Both the position numbers and the translations under genes were made by a program. From positions 744,001 through 808,000 of the forward strand of contig NZ_JARVWQ010000001.1 in assembly GCF_029846255.1 (NCBI RefSeq): a stretch of DNA of 64,000 nt, written 5' to 3'. The notes under the pieces were generated by a model. That model saw nothing but the letters and a program-made list of their open reading frames with translations. It ran no database searches and had not been told where the DNA came from. This document shows, piece after piece, positions 16,157-24,508 of the stretch. This DNA comes from Amnibacterium sp. CER49. GTDB taxonomy: Bacteria > Actinomycetota > Actinomycetes > Actinomycetales > Microbacteriaceae. Position 1 is the first letter of the stretch; every line of letters starts with the position of its first letter.

Positions 16157-17356
16157 TCAGCCGCGGGCGACGCCCGACGGGGCGGGAGCGGGACGGCCGC
16201 CGACGCGCCGCAGGAACGCCTCGTAGCGCGGCAGCACAGCAGGGATCGCGTAGTTCCGCGCGGTCTCGCGGCCGGCGGCGGCGAGGCGGGCGCGCAGGTC
16301 GGGCGATGCGGTGAGCCGCTCCATGGCGGCGGCGAGCTCGACCGGGTCGCCGACCGGGTAGAGCAGCCCGTCGACGCCGTCGTGGACGATCTCGGCGGGG
16401 CCGCCCGCGTCGGCGGCCACGACGGCGACGCCGGCGTGCATGCCCTCGACGACGACCTGACCGAAGGGCTCGGGGATGCGGCTCGTGTGCAGCAGCACGT
16501 CGGTGCCGGCGAGCACCTCCTGCACGCGTTCGGGCATGACGTGACCCGTGACGTCCACCGCGTCGGCGACGCCGAGCTCGTCGAGCAGGCGAAGCAGGCC
16601 GTCGCCGAACTCGTCCTCGCCGAAGAGCGCGCCGCCGACGATCGTGAGCCGCCCCTCCTGCCCCGTGCGCTCGCGCCAGCGGGCGAACGCCCGCACCGCG
16701 AGGTCCTGCCCCTTCCACGGGCTGATGCGGCCGACGACCGCGAACCGGACGGTGTCGGACGGCCGGTGCGGGAGCGGATCGGCCTCGTCGACCGGGCACG
16801 GCAGGGCCACGGTCCGCGCTGCCGCCCGCGCCGGGAGGGTGGCGGCGGTCGAGGCGGAGTTGGCGATCAGCCCCGCCGCGCGGTACCCGAAGACGGCGCG
16901 CAGCAGCAGGAGCGCCGGCAGCGCGTACGTGTCGCCGGTGAGGCGGTCGTGCACGTGGCAGACGAGCGGCACGCGCGCGAGCGCAGCCGCGACGGCGCCG
17001 TACAGGTGCGCCTTGGACGAGTTCGTGACCACGAGGTCGGGGCGCAGCCGCCGCAGCACGCGGCGCAGGCGCACGCCGTAGGCGAGGAACGCGAGCCCCC
17101 CGCGGAGCAGCTCGGCGATGCCCCGCTGCTGCGCGGCGACGTCGGCGGCACGCCGGTCGAGCGGCACGATCTCGACCGCCGCACCGGCGGCGCGGAGGCG
17201 GTCGGCGAGGTCGCCCGGTTCGGCCAGCACGACGGTGACGTCGAACCCGCGGAGCTTCGGAGCGACCTTGAGCAGGTTGATCTCGGCGCCGGACAGGCGG
17301 GCGACATGGTCGAGGACGACGAGGCGCGTCGGCCCCGCCGGATCGCCGGCGCTCAT
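16157..17356 (-). CDS. GT4-family glycosyltransferase
   Basis: A 399-aa GT-B enzyme. The donor-binding half contains VGRISPWKGQDL and, at 293-309, RIPEPFGQVVVEGMHAG with the conserved E-x7-E pair, followed by DAGGPAEIV. The first half has VLDHVARLSGAEINL, as in many capsule glycosyltransferases. ATG 17356 overlaps the stop of the upstream polymerase gene (ATGA), so both are translated together. Acts in the cytoplasm on a lipid-linked acceptor; the sugar is unknown. Confidence 0.9.
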   Translation of the reverse strand: MSAGDPAGPTRLVVLDHVARLSGAEINLLKVAPKLRGFDVTVVLAEPGDLADRLRAAGAAVEIVPLDRRAADVAAQQRGIAELLRGGLAFLAYGVRLRRVLRRLRPDLVVTNSSKAHLYGAVAAALARVPLVCHVHDRLTGDTYALPALLLLRAVFGYRAAGLIANSASTAATLPARAAARTVALPCPVDEADPLPHRPSDTVRFAVVGRISPWKGQDLAVRAFARWRERTGQEGRLTIVGGALFGEDEFGDGLLRLLDELGVADAVDVTGHVMPERVQEVLAGTDVLLHTSRIPEPFGQVVVEGMHAGVAVVAADAGGPAEIVHDGVDGLLYPVGDPVELAAAMERLTASPDLRARLAAAGRETARNYAIPAVLPRYEAFLRRVGGRPAPAPSGVARG

Positions 17357-18822
17357 CGCGCGGCGGGAGCGGCTTCGGCCGGTCCGGCCTGCTGCGCGTG
17401 CCGGCCGCGGCGCGGGCGCCGCGTCAGCAGGTCGTCATCGGGCGTCCCGCCGTGGCGCACGGCGACGTCGGCGCCGAGGATCGCGAGCGTCACCCAGAAC
17501 ACGAGGCCCTGCTGGCCCTGGATCACCGGCGCGCTCGTCTCGGAGAGCCCGTAGACGAGCACGAGCACGAGCGGCAGGCCGCGCGCGGGGCTCGTCGAGC
17601 GCAGCGCGAAGCGCACGGAGGCGACGAGCGCGGCGACGACGAGGACGATGAGCAGCACGCCGCCGAGCAGGCCGTAGTCGATGAACTGCGACAGGTAGCC
17701 GTTGTCGGTGACCAGCGAGCCGCTCGAGCTGGAGCCCGGACCGCCGCCCCAGCTGTAGACCGCGTCGCCCGAGTTCGACAGCAGCTGCAGGCGGGCGTTG
17801 TAGGAGGTGTCCTGGCTGAGGCCGGTGACCGAGAACCGGTTCACGAGGTTCGGGTCGATGCCGGCGAGCACCGTCGGGATCGCAGCGACCCCCGCGAGGA
17901 TCACGACGAGCGGCACGATGGCCCGCTGCCGGTACCGGATGATCGCGGCGATCGGCAGGGCGATCACGAGCGCGAAGACCGACGTGCGCACCGCGGTGAG
18001 CAGCAGCGGCAGTGCCATGACCGCGATCGCCGCGAGCCGCGGCAGCAGCCGGCCGGACGAGAACGCCCAGCAGGCGATGCCGACGGCGAGCACGAGCGCA
18101 TACGAGAGCGGCGAGCTGAGCGGTCCGAACAGCCGGAACTGCTGCGGGACCGGCACGCCGAACGTCTGCACGCCCTGGCTGACGACGCTCTGCAGCCAGG
18201 TGAGGTCCCACCGCGGCGGCGAGACGTACTGCCAGATGCCGTAGATGCCGGCGAGCAGCGTCGTGATGCGCACGGTGGTGAGCGTCGCGCGGATGCTCCC
18301 CCGCAGCGCGGGGTGCACGAGCACGAGCGCGCAGAGCGGTGCGACCGCCTCCTCGACGAACGCGCGGACGGTGCCGAGCGACGAGTCGCCCTGGAGCAGC
18401 ACGACCACGAACGAGGCGGCGACGTCGACCGCGACGACGAGCGCGATCCAGAGATGCGCCCGGTACCGCGGCTGCCACCAGAACCGCGCGAAGAGCAGCG
18501 GGACGAGCAGCAGGTACGGCGCGGCGATCAGCGGGTCGTTCGTGACGTGCCCGGCCGACCCCGCCGTGATCTTGCGCACGAGGCCGATGAACACGATGAG
18601 CGTCCACGCGGTGGGCACGACCGCCGCGGGCACCGTCGCGACGAGCACGACCGCGACCGCCCCGGCGACGATGAGGCCGACGAGGACGAGCGACGGCCGC
18701 GTCGTCGCCGCGGCGAGCACGAGGGCGGGCACCGCGACGATGCCGGCGGCCCAGACCGCCGCGGTGCGGAGGTCGAGGCCGTCGAGGCCCGGCCGGCGCC
18801 GCAGCAGGCTCGCGGACGACAT
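17353..18822 (-). CDS. O-antigen ligase/polymerase-like membrane protein (Wzy/WaaL type), 1 of 3
   Basis: A 489-aa protein with about 11-12 membrane helices and a large outside loop (about 195-250: ISPPRWDLTW-type region and FRLFGPLSSPLSYAL). The motif FRLFGPLSSP is found in Wzy-C/RfaL-type proteins, where an Arg and a conserved loop act in joining undecaprenyl-linked chains. It lies between a Wzz-BY-kinase and a GT4 gene, which favours a polymerase role. The start at 18822 is 11 nt after the stop of the Wzz gene. The tail is Arg-rich and cytoplasmic. Confidence 0.85.
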   Translation of the reverse strand: MSSASLLRRRPGLDGLDLRTAAVWAAGIVAVPALVLAAATTRPSLVLVGLIVAGAVAVVLVATVPAAVVPTAWTLIVFIGLVRKITAGSAGHVTNDPLIAAPYLLLVPLLFARFWWQPRYRAHLWIALVVAVDVAASFVVVLLQGDSSLGTVRAFVEEAVAPLCALVLVHPALRGSIRATLTTVRITTLLAGIYGIWQYVSPPRWDLTWLQSVVSQGVQTFGVPVPQQFRLFGPLSSPLSYALVLAVGIACWAFSSGRLLPRLAAIAVMALPLLLTAVRTSVFALVIALPIAAIIRYRQRAIVPLVVILAGVAAIPTVLAGIDPNLVNRFSVTGLSQDTSYNARLQLLSNSGDAVYSWGGGPGSSSSGSLVTDNGYLSQFIDYGLLGGVLLIVLVVAALVASVRFALRSTSPARGLPLVLVLVYGLSETSAPVIQGQQGLVFWVTLAILGADVAVRHGGTPDDDLLTRRPRRGRHAQQAGPAEAAPAAR

Positions 18823-18833
18823 GCCGGCGCCCG

Positions 18834-20261
18834 TCAGGAGGCGCTGCCGGGGTCGGCCTGCGCAGGCCGGACCCGGGGCGCGCCCCTGCGCGACCGCTTG
18901 CGCTGCACGTCGATGCCCTCGGCGCGCTCGAGCTCGTAGTACGCCGAGTTCGTGCCGGGCACGAACGTGGCGACGATGCCGAGGGTCTTCGCGCCGGCGC
19001 GCTCGAGCGACTGCAGCGTGGTGCGCAGCTGCGCGCGCTTCGCGCGGCGGAGGCCGGTGACGACCAGGGCGCCGGAGCACTCGCGAGCGAGCACGCGGGC
19101 GTCGGAGAGCAGTCCCGAGGGCGGGGAGTCGAAGAGCACGGTGCTGTAGCGCTGCGACAGCTCGCCGAGGAGGCGGCGCATCGCGGCGGACTGCAGCAGC
19201 TCGGCGGCGTTCGGCGGGTGGCCGCCCGCGGGCAGCACCACGAGGCCGCTGTCGCCCACGGTCTGCAGGGCGTCGTCGAGCGAGACCCGGCCGACGAGCA
19301 CGTCGGTGAGACCGACGGCGCCGTCGATGCCGAGCACGTCGGCGATCCGCGGCTTGCGGAGGTCGGCGTCGACGAGCACGACGCTCTGCGCGCCGGCGAG
19401 CGAGAGGCCGAGGTTGACCGAGGTGGTCGTCTTGCCCTCGCCGGGCGCGGCGGAGGTCACGACGATCGTCTGCGCGCCCTCGGCGGTGGTGAGGTACTGC
19501 AGGTTGGTGCGCAGGTCGCGCACCGACTCGGCGTAGCTGCCGAGCGGGTCCGCGAGCACCCGGAGGGGCTGCGCGGTGACGCCGCGGTCGCGGACGATCT
19601 CGCCGACGACCGGGACCTCGGTGATCGACTGCAGCTCCTCGACCGACTCGATCTTGTCGAGCAGCAGGCGGCGGACCCCGATGAGCACCAGCGCGACGAG
19701 CAGCCCCAGGATGCCGCCGACGAGCGCGTTCAGGCCCGTGTTCGGCGAGGAGGGGGCCTTGGGGACGTCGGCGTGGGAGATGAGCACGACGGTCGGCGCC
19801 GCGCTGCCCTTCGTCGTGCTGTTCAAGGCGGTGGCGACGACGTGGCTCAGCTGCGACTCGACCTGGTCGGCGATCGCGGCGGCGCGATCCGGGGACGGGT
19901 CGCTCGCGGTGATGTTCATCACCTGGTTGTTCGTCGAGGTGCCGACGCTGATGCGCTTGGCGAGCTGGGCGGAGGTGGTGCCGCTCAGCCCGACGGTCTT
20001 GATGACGGGATCGAGCACGCGCTGGCTCGTCGCGACGGAGGCGAAGGTCTCGACGGCCTTCTGCGCGAAGGCGGCGCCGACGGCGACGTCCTGCACGCTC
20101 TGGCCGTCGCTCGCCACCTGGACCACGGCGGTCGAGGTGGCGGAGTACATCGGCTTCATCGTCAGCGACGCACCGATGCCGGAGGCGACCCCGATCAGCA
20201 CGAGGACGACGGTGAGCAGCCAGTAGCGGCGGAGCAGTCGGATCAGGTCTTGCGGGCTCAC
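18834..20261 (-). CDS. polysaccharide co-polymerase fused to BY-type tyrosine kinase (Wzz-Wzc type)
   Basis: A 475-aa protein. A Wzz-like part has helices at about 16-36 and 183-203 with an outside region between. The cytoplasmic kinase domain shows Walker A APGEGKTTTS (about 272-281), Walker A' VLVDADLRKP (about 295-304) and Walker B TVLFDSPP (about 374-381), the three marks of bacterial tyrosine kinases. The C-terminal tail has AYYELE but no long Tyr cluster. Known members set chain length by cycling between phosphorylated and free states; the LMW phosphatase at 35814-36437 is the natural partner. GTG 20261 follows GGGGGA at 8 nt. Operon with 17353-18822 and 16157-17356. Confidence 0.9.
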   Translation of the reverse strand: MSPQDLIRLLRRYWLLTVVLVLIGVASGIGASLTMKPMYSATSTAVVQVASDGQSVQDVAVGAAFAQKAVETFASVATSQRVLDPVIKTVGLSGTTSAQLAKRISVGTSTNNQVMNITASDPSPDRAAAIADQVESQLSHVVATALNSTTKGSAAPTVVLISHADVPKAPSSPNTGLNALVGGILGLLVALVLIGVRRLLLDKIESVEELQSITEVPVVGEIVRDRGVTAQPLRVLADPLGSYAESVRDLRTNLQYLTTAEGAQTIVVTSAAPGEGKTTTSVNLGLSLAGAQSVVLVDADLRKPRIADVLGIDGAVGLTDVLVGRVSLDDALQTVGDSGLVVLPAGGHPPNAAELLQSAAMRRLLGELSQRYSTVLFDSPPSGLLSDARVLARECSGALVVTGLRRAKRAQLRTTLQSLERAGAKTLGIVATFVPGTNSAYYELERAEGIDVQRKRSRRGAPRVRPAQADPGSAS

Positions 20262-20344
20262 GTGACCGATCCCCCTTTCATGGGAACACGGGCCGACGTA
20301 TGGGTGGCTCCAGCGCCCGGGTGCGGCGCCGGACCGTCGGCCGA

Positions 20345-20364
20345 GGGGCCAGACTACTGGCCCC
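20345..20364. promoter_or_regulatory. perfect 8-bp dyad, operator or terminator
   Basis: GGGGCCAG-ACTA-CTGGCCCC forms a perfect hairpin between the LamG gene (stop at 20447, 82 nt away) and the start of the Wzz-kinase gene (20261, 84 nt away), both minus strand. It may end the first transcript, or be a binding site upstream of the kinase operon. Nothing in the sequence decides between these. Confidence 0.45.
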
Positions 20365-20446
20365 GCACCGCGCCGGTAAAGGCGTTCCCATCAGCGCGAA
20401 CGGGCGTATGCGCTCCGTGCCGTCCCCAGTTCGAGGGGCATCGGGG

Positions 20447-21124
20447 TCACCCCTTCCGGACGGTCACGCTGTCGAGGTACCCCGTGAGCTGATCGGCGCC
20501 CGTGCCGTTCTTCGCGCCGAGGAAGACGCTGCCGGAGTTGCTGATCGAGCCGGTGGTGACCGTCTTCGTCACCGTGGCGCCGTCGGCGACGATCTGCACG
20601 GTCGTCGCCGTGCGGGTGCAGGTGATGGTGTGCCACGCCCCGGCCGACAGGGCGTTCGTGCTGGTCACGGTGCCCTCGTGCGTGGCTCCGCGGAAGTCGC
20701 AGAAGGCCTTGCCCGAGCCGAGCACCTCGACCTTCCAGCTGCCGCCGTCGGTCGTCGCGAGCCCTTTCCGCATCAGGTCGTAGTCGCCGACGCTGCTCGA
20801 GGGCCGGTTCGGGAACTTGACGTGGAGCGTGAACGAGAAGTTCGCGGTGCCGGGGTTCAGGTCGGCCGCCGACGGCACCGACACGTAGGAGGGGTGCCCG
20901 AAGAAGCCGAAGGACGAACCCGCGAAGCCCGGCTGGGCCGTCTTCACGGTGTGGAGCGTGCCGTTGTGGCCGTGGCCGGACGAGTCGGACATGGTCGTGC
21001 CGGTGTCGTTCATCCCCCACGACGCGACGGTCGCGGAGGCGGCCGAGGCGCCCTGCGCGGTGGCGAGCACGAGCGCCGGCACGGCGAGTGCTGCGGTGGC
21101 GGACATCCAACGGGTGCGGTGCAT
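20447..21124 (-). CDS. secreted LamG (concanavalin A-like) domain protein
   Basis: A 225-aa exported protein. Signal peptide 1-28 (ends AQGASA). The remainder is a single jelly-roll LamG domain: WGMNDTGTTMSDSSGHGHNG is the usual first strand, then SFTLHVKFPN, and closing YLDSVTVRKG. The start is certain: GAGGAGGAACG precedes ATG 21124. Such lone domains bind sugars or other proteins and have no catalytic site. Flanked by the Wzz-kinase operon and a GT4 gene, it probably acts on the product outside the cell; this is inference. Confidence 0.85.
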   Translation of the reverse strand: MHRTRWMSATAALAVPALVLATAQGASAASATVASWGMNDTGTTMSDSSGHGHNGTLHTVKTAQPGFAGSSFGFFGHPSYVSVPSAADLNPGTANFSFTLHVKFPNRPSSSVGDYDLMRKGLATTDGGSWKVEVLGSGKAFCDFRGATHEGTVTSTNALSAGAWHTITCTRTATTVQIVADGATVTKTVTTGSISNSGSVFLGAKNGTGADQLTGYLDSVTVRKG

Positions 21125-21278
21125 CGTTCCTCCTCGAGCGGCGCGCGCCGTGTCAGTCCCGACTGATGTAGCCGGTGCGGCGCAGCCTAGGTCGCGCCGC
21201 CGGACCTGTCGACGGATGCGCCCCGCTTTCCGGGGGCAGACGGCGGCCGGATCCGCGGAATCGCCTGGAATCGACGAC

Positions 21279-21304
21279 GGACCAGGGCCGAAGGGCCCTG
21301 ATCC
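21279..21304 (-). terminator. hairpin terminator after GT4 gene
   Basis: GGACCAGGGCC and GGCCCTGATCC pair over 11 positions (one G-T) around a GAAG loop, 5 nt after the stop of 21310-22503 in the minus direction. Confidence 0.65.
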
Positions 21305-21309
21305 TCGGC

Positions 21310-22503
21310 CTAGTCGGCGAGCAGGAGGTCGACGACCTGCCGCAGCCGGCCGACGAAGGCCTCGAGGGAGAAGTCCTGCGCATGGGCCACGATCGCCGCC
21401 GAGTCCCAGCGCTTCGGGAACGCCCGCACCGCCGCGGCGATGCCCGCCGGGGTGTCGTCGTCGAGGAAGCGACCGGAGACGCCCTCGTCGAGCGAGTCGA
21501 GGAAGCCGCCGGCGCGGACGAGCAGCGCGGGCGTGCCGAACACGTTCGCCTCGAGCGGCGTGAGGCCGAAGTCCTCGTGCGAGACGCTGAGCAGCGCGCG
21601 GGCGTTCGCGTAGAGCCACCGCAGCTCGGCGTCGGAGACGTCGTGCACGACCGAGACGTTCGAGGGCAGGTCGACGCCGCGCGGCGGCTCCCCGACCACC
21701 ACGAGCCGCTCAGCGGGCAGCTCGGCGAACGCCGCGACGAGGCGGTCCAGGTTCTTGTAGCCGCGCCCCCGGCCGACGGTGAGGAAGTACCCGGGTCGCT
21801 GGCCGGCCACAGGGACGCGCTCGCCGGCGGGGTCGATCGTCACCGGCGGGTGGATCACGACCGCCTCGCGGCCGTAGACGGTGCGGATGCGCTCGGCCAC
21901 CGAGCTGGAGTTCGCGATGTAGACGTCGGCCGTCGCGGCGGCGGCGCGGTCCCAGTGCGCGAGGAGCGGGGCGAGCAGGCGCATCGTCGCGCGGAGCACC
22001 TTCGGCTGCTCGCGGAAGTAGTCGTCGGGCTGGTACAGCCAGCGGGCGGGGTTGTGGCAGTAGACGATCTTACGGGCGTTCCCGGTGACCGGGATGCCGT
22101 GCGACCACCCGGACGAGCTGCAGATCACGACTCCGGCCGTCACCGGCGGCACGCGGCTCCAGGCGAGCGGGAACAGGGGCAGCGCCCGCCGCGGGTCGGA
22201 GCGGAACAGCTCGGACTGCTGGAGCATGGTCGTCTCGACCTGCCCCGCGGGCAGCGGGAACGTGTGCTCCGGCGTCACGACCGCGGTCACCACGCGATCG
22301 GGCAGCAGCGCGTCGATGAGCGCCGCGGCGACCCGCTCGGCGCCCCCGCGCTGCGTGAAGTAGTCGTGCGCGATCGTCAGCGGTCGCGCGTTCGGCAGCG
22401 GGGCCTCCCAGGCGCTCGGCCGGAGGCCGAAGGTGCGCTCGTCGGCCGGCTGCTCGGATCCCCCCGGCACAGCTGGTCCTACCGCGTCGATCCGGTCGCT
22501 CAT
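21310..22503 (-). CDS. GT4-family glycosyltransferase
   Basis: A 397-aa GT-B enzyme. IAHDYFTQRGGAERV begins the fold at about residue 43, a signature of mannosyl-type GT4 proteins; YCHNPARWLYQP and SVAERIRTVYG follow. The donor site carries SVSHEDFGLTPLEANVFG (the E-x7-E arrangement as ED-x6-E) and ARAGGFLDS-like loop. The 40-residue N-terminal extension is poor in structure, and ATG 22503 has only a weak SD, so a later start cannot be excluded. Mannose as the sugar is suggested by family resemblance and by the mannose-6-phosphate isomerase at 51430, but is not proven. Confidence 0.88.
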   Translation of the reverse strand: MSDRIDAVGPAVPGGSEQPADERTFGLRPSAWEAPLPNARPLTIAHDYFTQRGGAERVAAALIDALLPDRVVTAVVTPEHTFPLPAGQVETTMLQQSELFRSDPRRALPLFPLAWSRVPPVTAGVVICSSSGWSHGIPVTGNARKIVYCHNPARWLYQPDDYFREQPKVLRATMRLLAPLLAHWDRAAAATADVYIANSSSVAERIRTVYGREAVVIHPPVTIDPAGERVPVAGQRPGYFLTVGRGRGYKNLDRLVAAFAELPAERLVVVGEPPRGVDLPSNVSVVHDVSDAELRWLYANARALLSVSHEDFGLTPLEANVFGTPALLVRAGGFLDSLDEGVSGRFLDDDTPAGIAAAVRAFPKRWDSAAIVAHAQDFSLEAFVGRLRQVVDLLLAD

Positions 22504-22723
22504 CCAGGCACCATGGCCGCGAGCGCGGCGTCGTCGAGTCCGTCCGGCCGGCGCTGGGGACGGGGATGTGCTGCGTGGGACATGCAGGAGCCTGTTCGTT
22601 CGGGCCTTCGCAACCGGTGGTGGGCACGCCACCGATGCAGTGCCGATTGGGTGATCGGCATCGGGTCACGGTATCCGCTGATGCAGCGGGATGGTAGGGC
22701 AGCGCCCTGAGCCGGCCCTGTTC

Positions 22724-22740
22724 GCCCCCGAAGAGGGGGC
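22724..22740 (-). terminator. short hairpin after SGNH gene
   Basis: GCCCCC and GGGGGC surround a 5-nt loop (GAAGA on the plus strand), 3 nt after the stop of 22743-23543. Confidence 0.55.
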
Positions 22741-22742
22741 TC

Positions 22743-23543
22743 TCAGGCGTGCGGCAGGAACGGCCGGAGCACGGCCTCGACGTGCTTCGCGAGGGCGCGC
22801 TCGTTGTCCGTCGTGAGCGAGTCGCCGTGGATCGGCGCGTTGCTCGAGGTGCCGATCCACTGCTCCTTCAGCGGGTCCACCCACGGGGCGTGCGCCGCGG
22901 CCGCCGCGCGCTGCAGCACGGCCTCGACCTGCGCGAGCCGCTGGGCGGTGCCGACACCGCGCAGCGCGGGGCCGATCACGACGATCCTCGCGTTCGGTGC
23001 GGCCGCCCTCGCGGCGTCGTACGCGCGCCCGGCGTTGCGCTGGAGGTCGCCGAGCGGCGCGCTCAGCTCGCTCGATCCGCCGAAGAACAGCACGATGTCG
23101 GCGTACCTCGGCGCGAGCGCCGCCTGCTGCCCGAACGTGCGCGCCGACTGGCCCTGCCGGATGTAGCCCGCGCCGACGGACGCCCTCGTGTCGATGCGCA
23201 CGTGCAGCGCGTCGGCGACGAGCGCGGGCCAGCGCTGCGTCGCCAGCAGCTTCGAGCCGGTGTCGGCGGTGGTGTCGTCGCTGACCACCCAGATCACCGG
23301 CGCGGGCGCCGTCGGCGTCGGGAACGGCGGGGGCGTGTAGTGCTTCGCGGCACGGGTCGCGGCCTGGCTCTCGTCCGCGGCGCGCACGGCGCCGATGCCG
23401 GCGAGCACGCCGCAGAGCAGCACGAGCACCGCGGCGATGCCGACGCGCAGCAGCGTGGCGGAGCGCGGGTTCGGGCTGTGGGAGGCGCCCGCGGCGAGCG
23501 GGTCGTCCGGCGGTCTGCCGTCGCCCTGGTGTCCGTGGTCCAT
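22743..23543 (-). CDS. membrane-anchored SGNH-like protein with altered active site
   Basis: A 266-aa protein. ATG 23543 follows GAGGGG at 8 nt; an upstream in-frame GTG (23558) overlaps that SD and is less likely. A single helix lies at about 33-53, then a Pro/Thr-rich spacer and an SGNH-like fold outside. Block I reads VVSDDTT where GDS is expected, block III FFGGSSE where GGND is expected, and the end has DSLTTDN where DxxH is expected. The fold order is right but the catalytic Ser and His are not obvious, so it may be a binding protein or use other residues. SGNH proteins in polysaccharide loci often handle acyl groups. Confidence 0.6.
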   Translation of the reverse strand: MDHGHQGDGRPPDDPLAAGASHSPNPRSATLLRVGIAAVLVLLCGVLAGIGAVRAADESQAATRAAKHYTPPPFPTPTAPAPVIWVVSDDTTADTGSKLLATQRWPALVADALHVRIDTRASVGAGYIRQGQSARTFGQQAALAPRYADIVLFFGGSSELSAPLGDLQRNAGRAYDAARAAAPNARIVVIGPALRGVGTAQRLAQVEAVLQRAAAAAHAPWVDPLKEQWIGTSSNAPIHGDSLTTDNERALAKHVEAVLRPFLPHA

Positions 23544-23621
23544 GTCCGTCCCCCTCACCGTGCCAGCGCGGAGATTCTGCCCGCCATGCGCCGGGAGCAG
23601 AAGGGGCTACCTAGACGGCCG

Positions 23622-24239
23622 TCACAGCTCGGCGTCGTCGCGCAGGGCCGCGAGGCCCACGAGGCGCGCGAGCCCGACGGTGACCGCGGCCCCGATGAGC
23701 AGCACCAGCGGCAGCCACTGCAGGTCGCTGACGGCGATGCCGCCCGGCACCGCGAGCGCGTAGACGAACAGGGCGAGCTCGGTGATGAGGAACGCCGCCG
23801 CGAGCGGTCGCGTCTGCCGCACGGTGAGCTCGCGCCTGGAGTACTCGCGGAACTTGTCGCGGAACGCGATCCAGAGGAACGCGGCGTTCGCGATGGCCGC
23901 GATCACGTAGAGGATCCACGCTGCGGCGATCTTCTCCCCGGAGGTGGACGGATCCCGCACGAGGTTCACCGCCGCGACGCCCGCGAGGTAGATGGTGAGC
24001 GCCTCCGAGGGGATGTACGACACGAGCGCGCGCAGGGCGCTCGTCTCGCCGGAGGACACGAGCGCGCCGGGCTCGACCTGCGGCACGAGCGGCTGGGCGA
24101 CGCCCTGCTGCTCGCCGCGGGTGCTGCCGGCATCGAGCACCACGGGCTCGGGGTCCGTGCGGGCGGTGCGCTGCACCGGCACGCCGAGCGACTTCGCGGT
24201 GACGAGCGCGGCGATGCGGCCGGCGGATCTGGCGCTCAT
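23622..24239 (-). CDS. membrane protein with four predicted helices
   Basis: A 205-aa protein I cannot name. A hydrophilic N-terminal third (Pro/Val/Gln-rich) is followed by hydrophobic helices at about 77-95, 108-128, 145-166 and 172-192. The second loop has FRDKFREYSRRELTVRQ. ATG 24239 has no SD of its own; its start overlaps the stop of a 10-codon leader (24236-24268) with a strong SD, so translation is probably coupled to the leader. It lies divergent from the LuxR-type regulator, which may control it. Confidence 0.7.
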   Translation of the reverse strand: MSARSAGRIAALVTAKSLGVPVQRTARTDPEPVVLDAGSTRGEQQGVAQPLVPQVEPGALVSSGETSALRALVSYIPSEALTIYLAGVAAVNLVRDPSTSGEKIAAAWILYVIAAIANAAFLWIAFRDKFREYSRRELTVRQTRPLAAAFLITELALFVYALAVPGGIAVSDLQWLPLVLLIGAAVTVGLARLVGLAALRDDAEL

Positions 24240-24268
24240 CGGACGATCCGGGATCGGGGACGCGGCAT
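24236..24268 (-). CDS. 10-residue leader peptide coupled to the membrane protein gene
   Basis: MPRPRSRIVR is encoded behind AGGAGGAG at 5 nt from its ATG, the best SD in this region, and its TGA overlaps the ATG of the next gene (ATGA). The peptide has four Arg and two Pro in ten residues. Arg/Pro-rich leaders can slow ribosomes, so an attenuation role is possible. The alternative is that it only serves to bring ribosomes to the main start. Confidence 0.5.
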   Translation of the reverse strand: MPRPRSRIVR

Positions 24269-24473
24269 GACGGCTCCTCCTGTCGGTCGAGCCCGGAGGC
24301 GGACGGGCCGAAGGGTGTGACCGGCCCCTCCGCGGCCATTCGACAGGAGCACGGCTGCGCACGCGCTGCGAGTTCGCCGATGTCGCACCCGGACGAGGCC
24401 GGACGCCGAACCGACCTCTGCGTTGCGCGATCTGAACCCATGGCTTCCATTCGGTGGCCAGGAGGTGTCAGGG

Positions 24474-24485
24474 TGGGGTACCCCA
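24474..24485. promoter_or_regulatory. 12-bp palindrome upstream of the LuxR-type regulator gene
   Basis: TGGGGTACCCCA is a perfect palindrome, 23 nt before ATG 24509. The same 10-bp core GGGGTACCCC recurs in another perfect 12-mer at 36488-36499, upstream of the LMW phosphatase gene. Position near the promoter fits autoregulation by a dimeric regulator; the binding protein is unknown. Confidence 0.45.
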
Positions 24486-24508
24486 ACCCCCGGTCTCGGA
24501 GCACACCC

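Noticed and set aside
23576-23603. Terminator after the 23622-24239 gene (TTCTGC and GCAGAA arms)
   Set aside because: Stem of only 6-8 pairs with a bulge; too weak to list.
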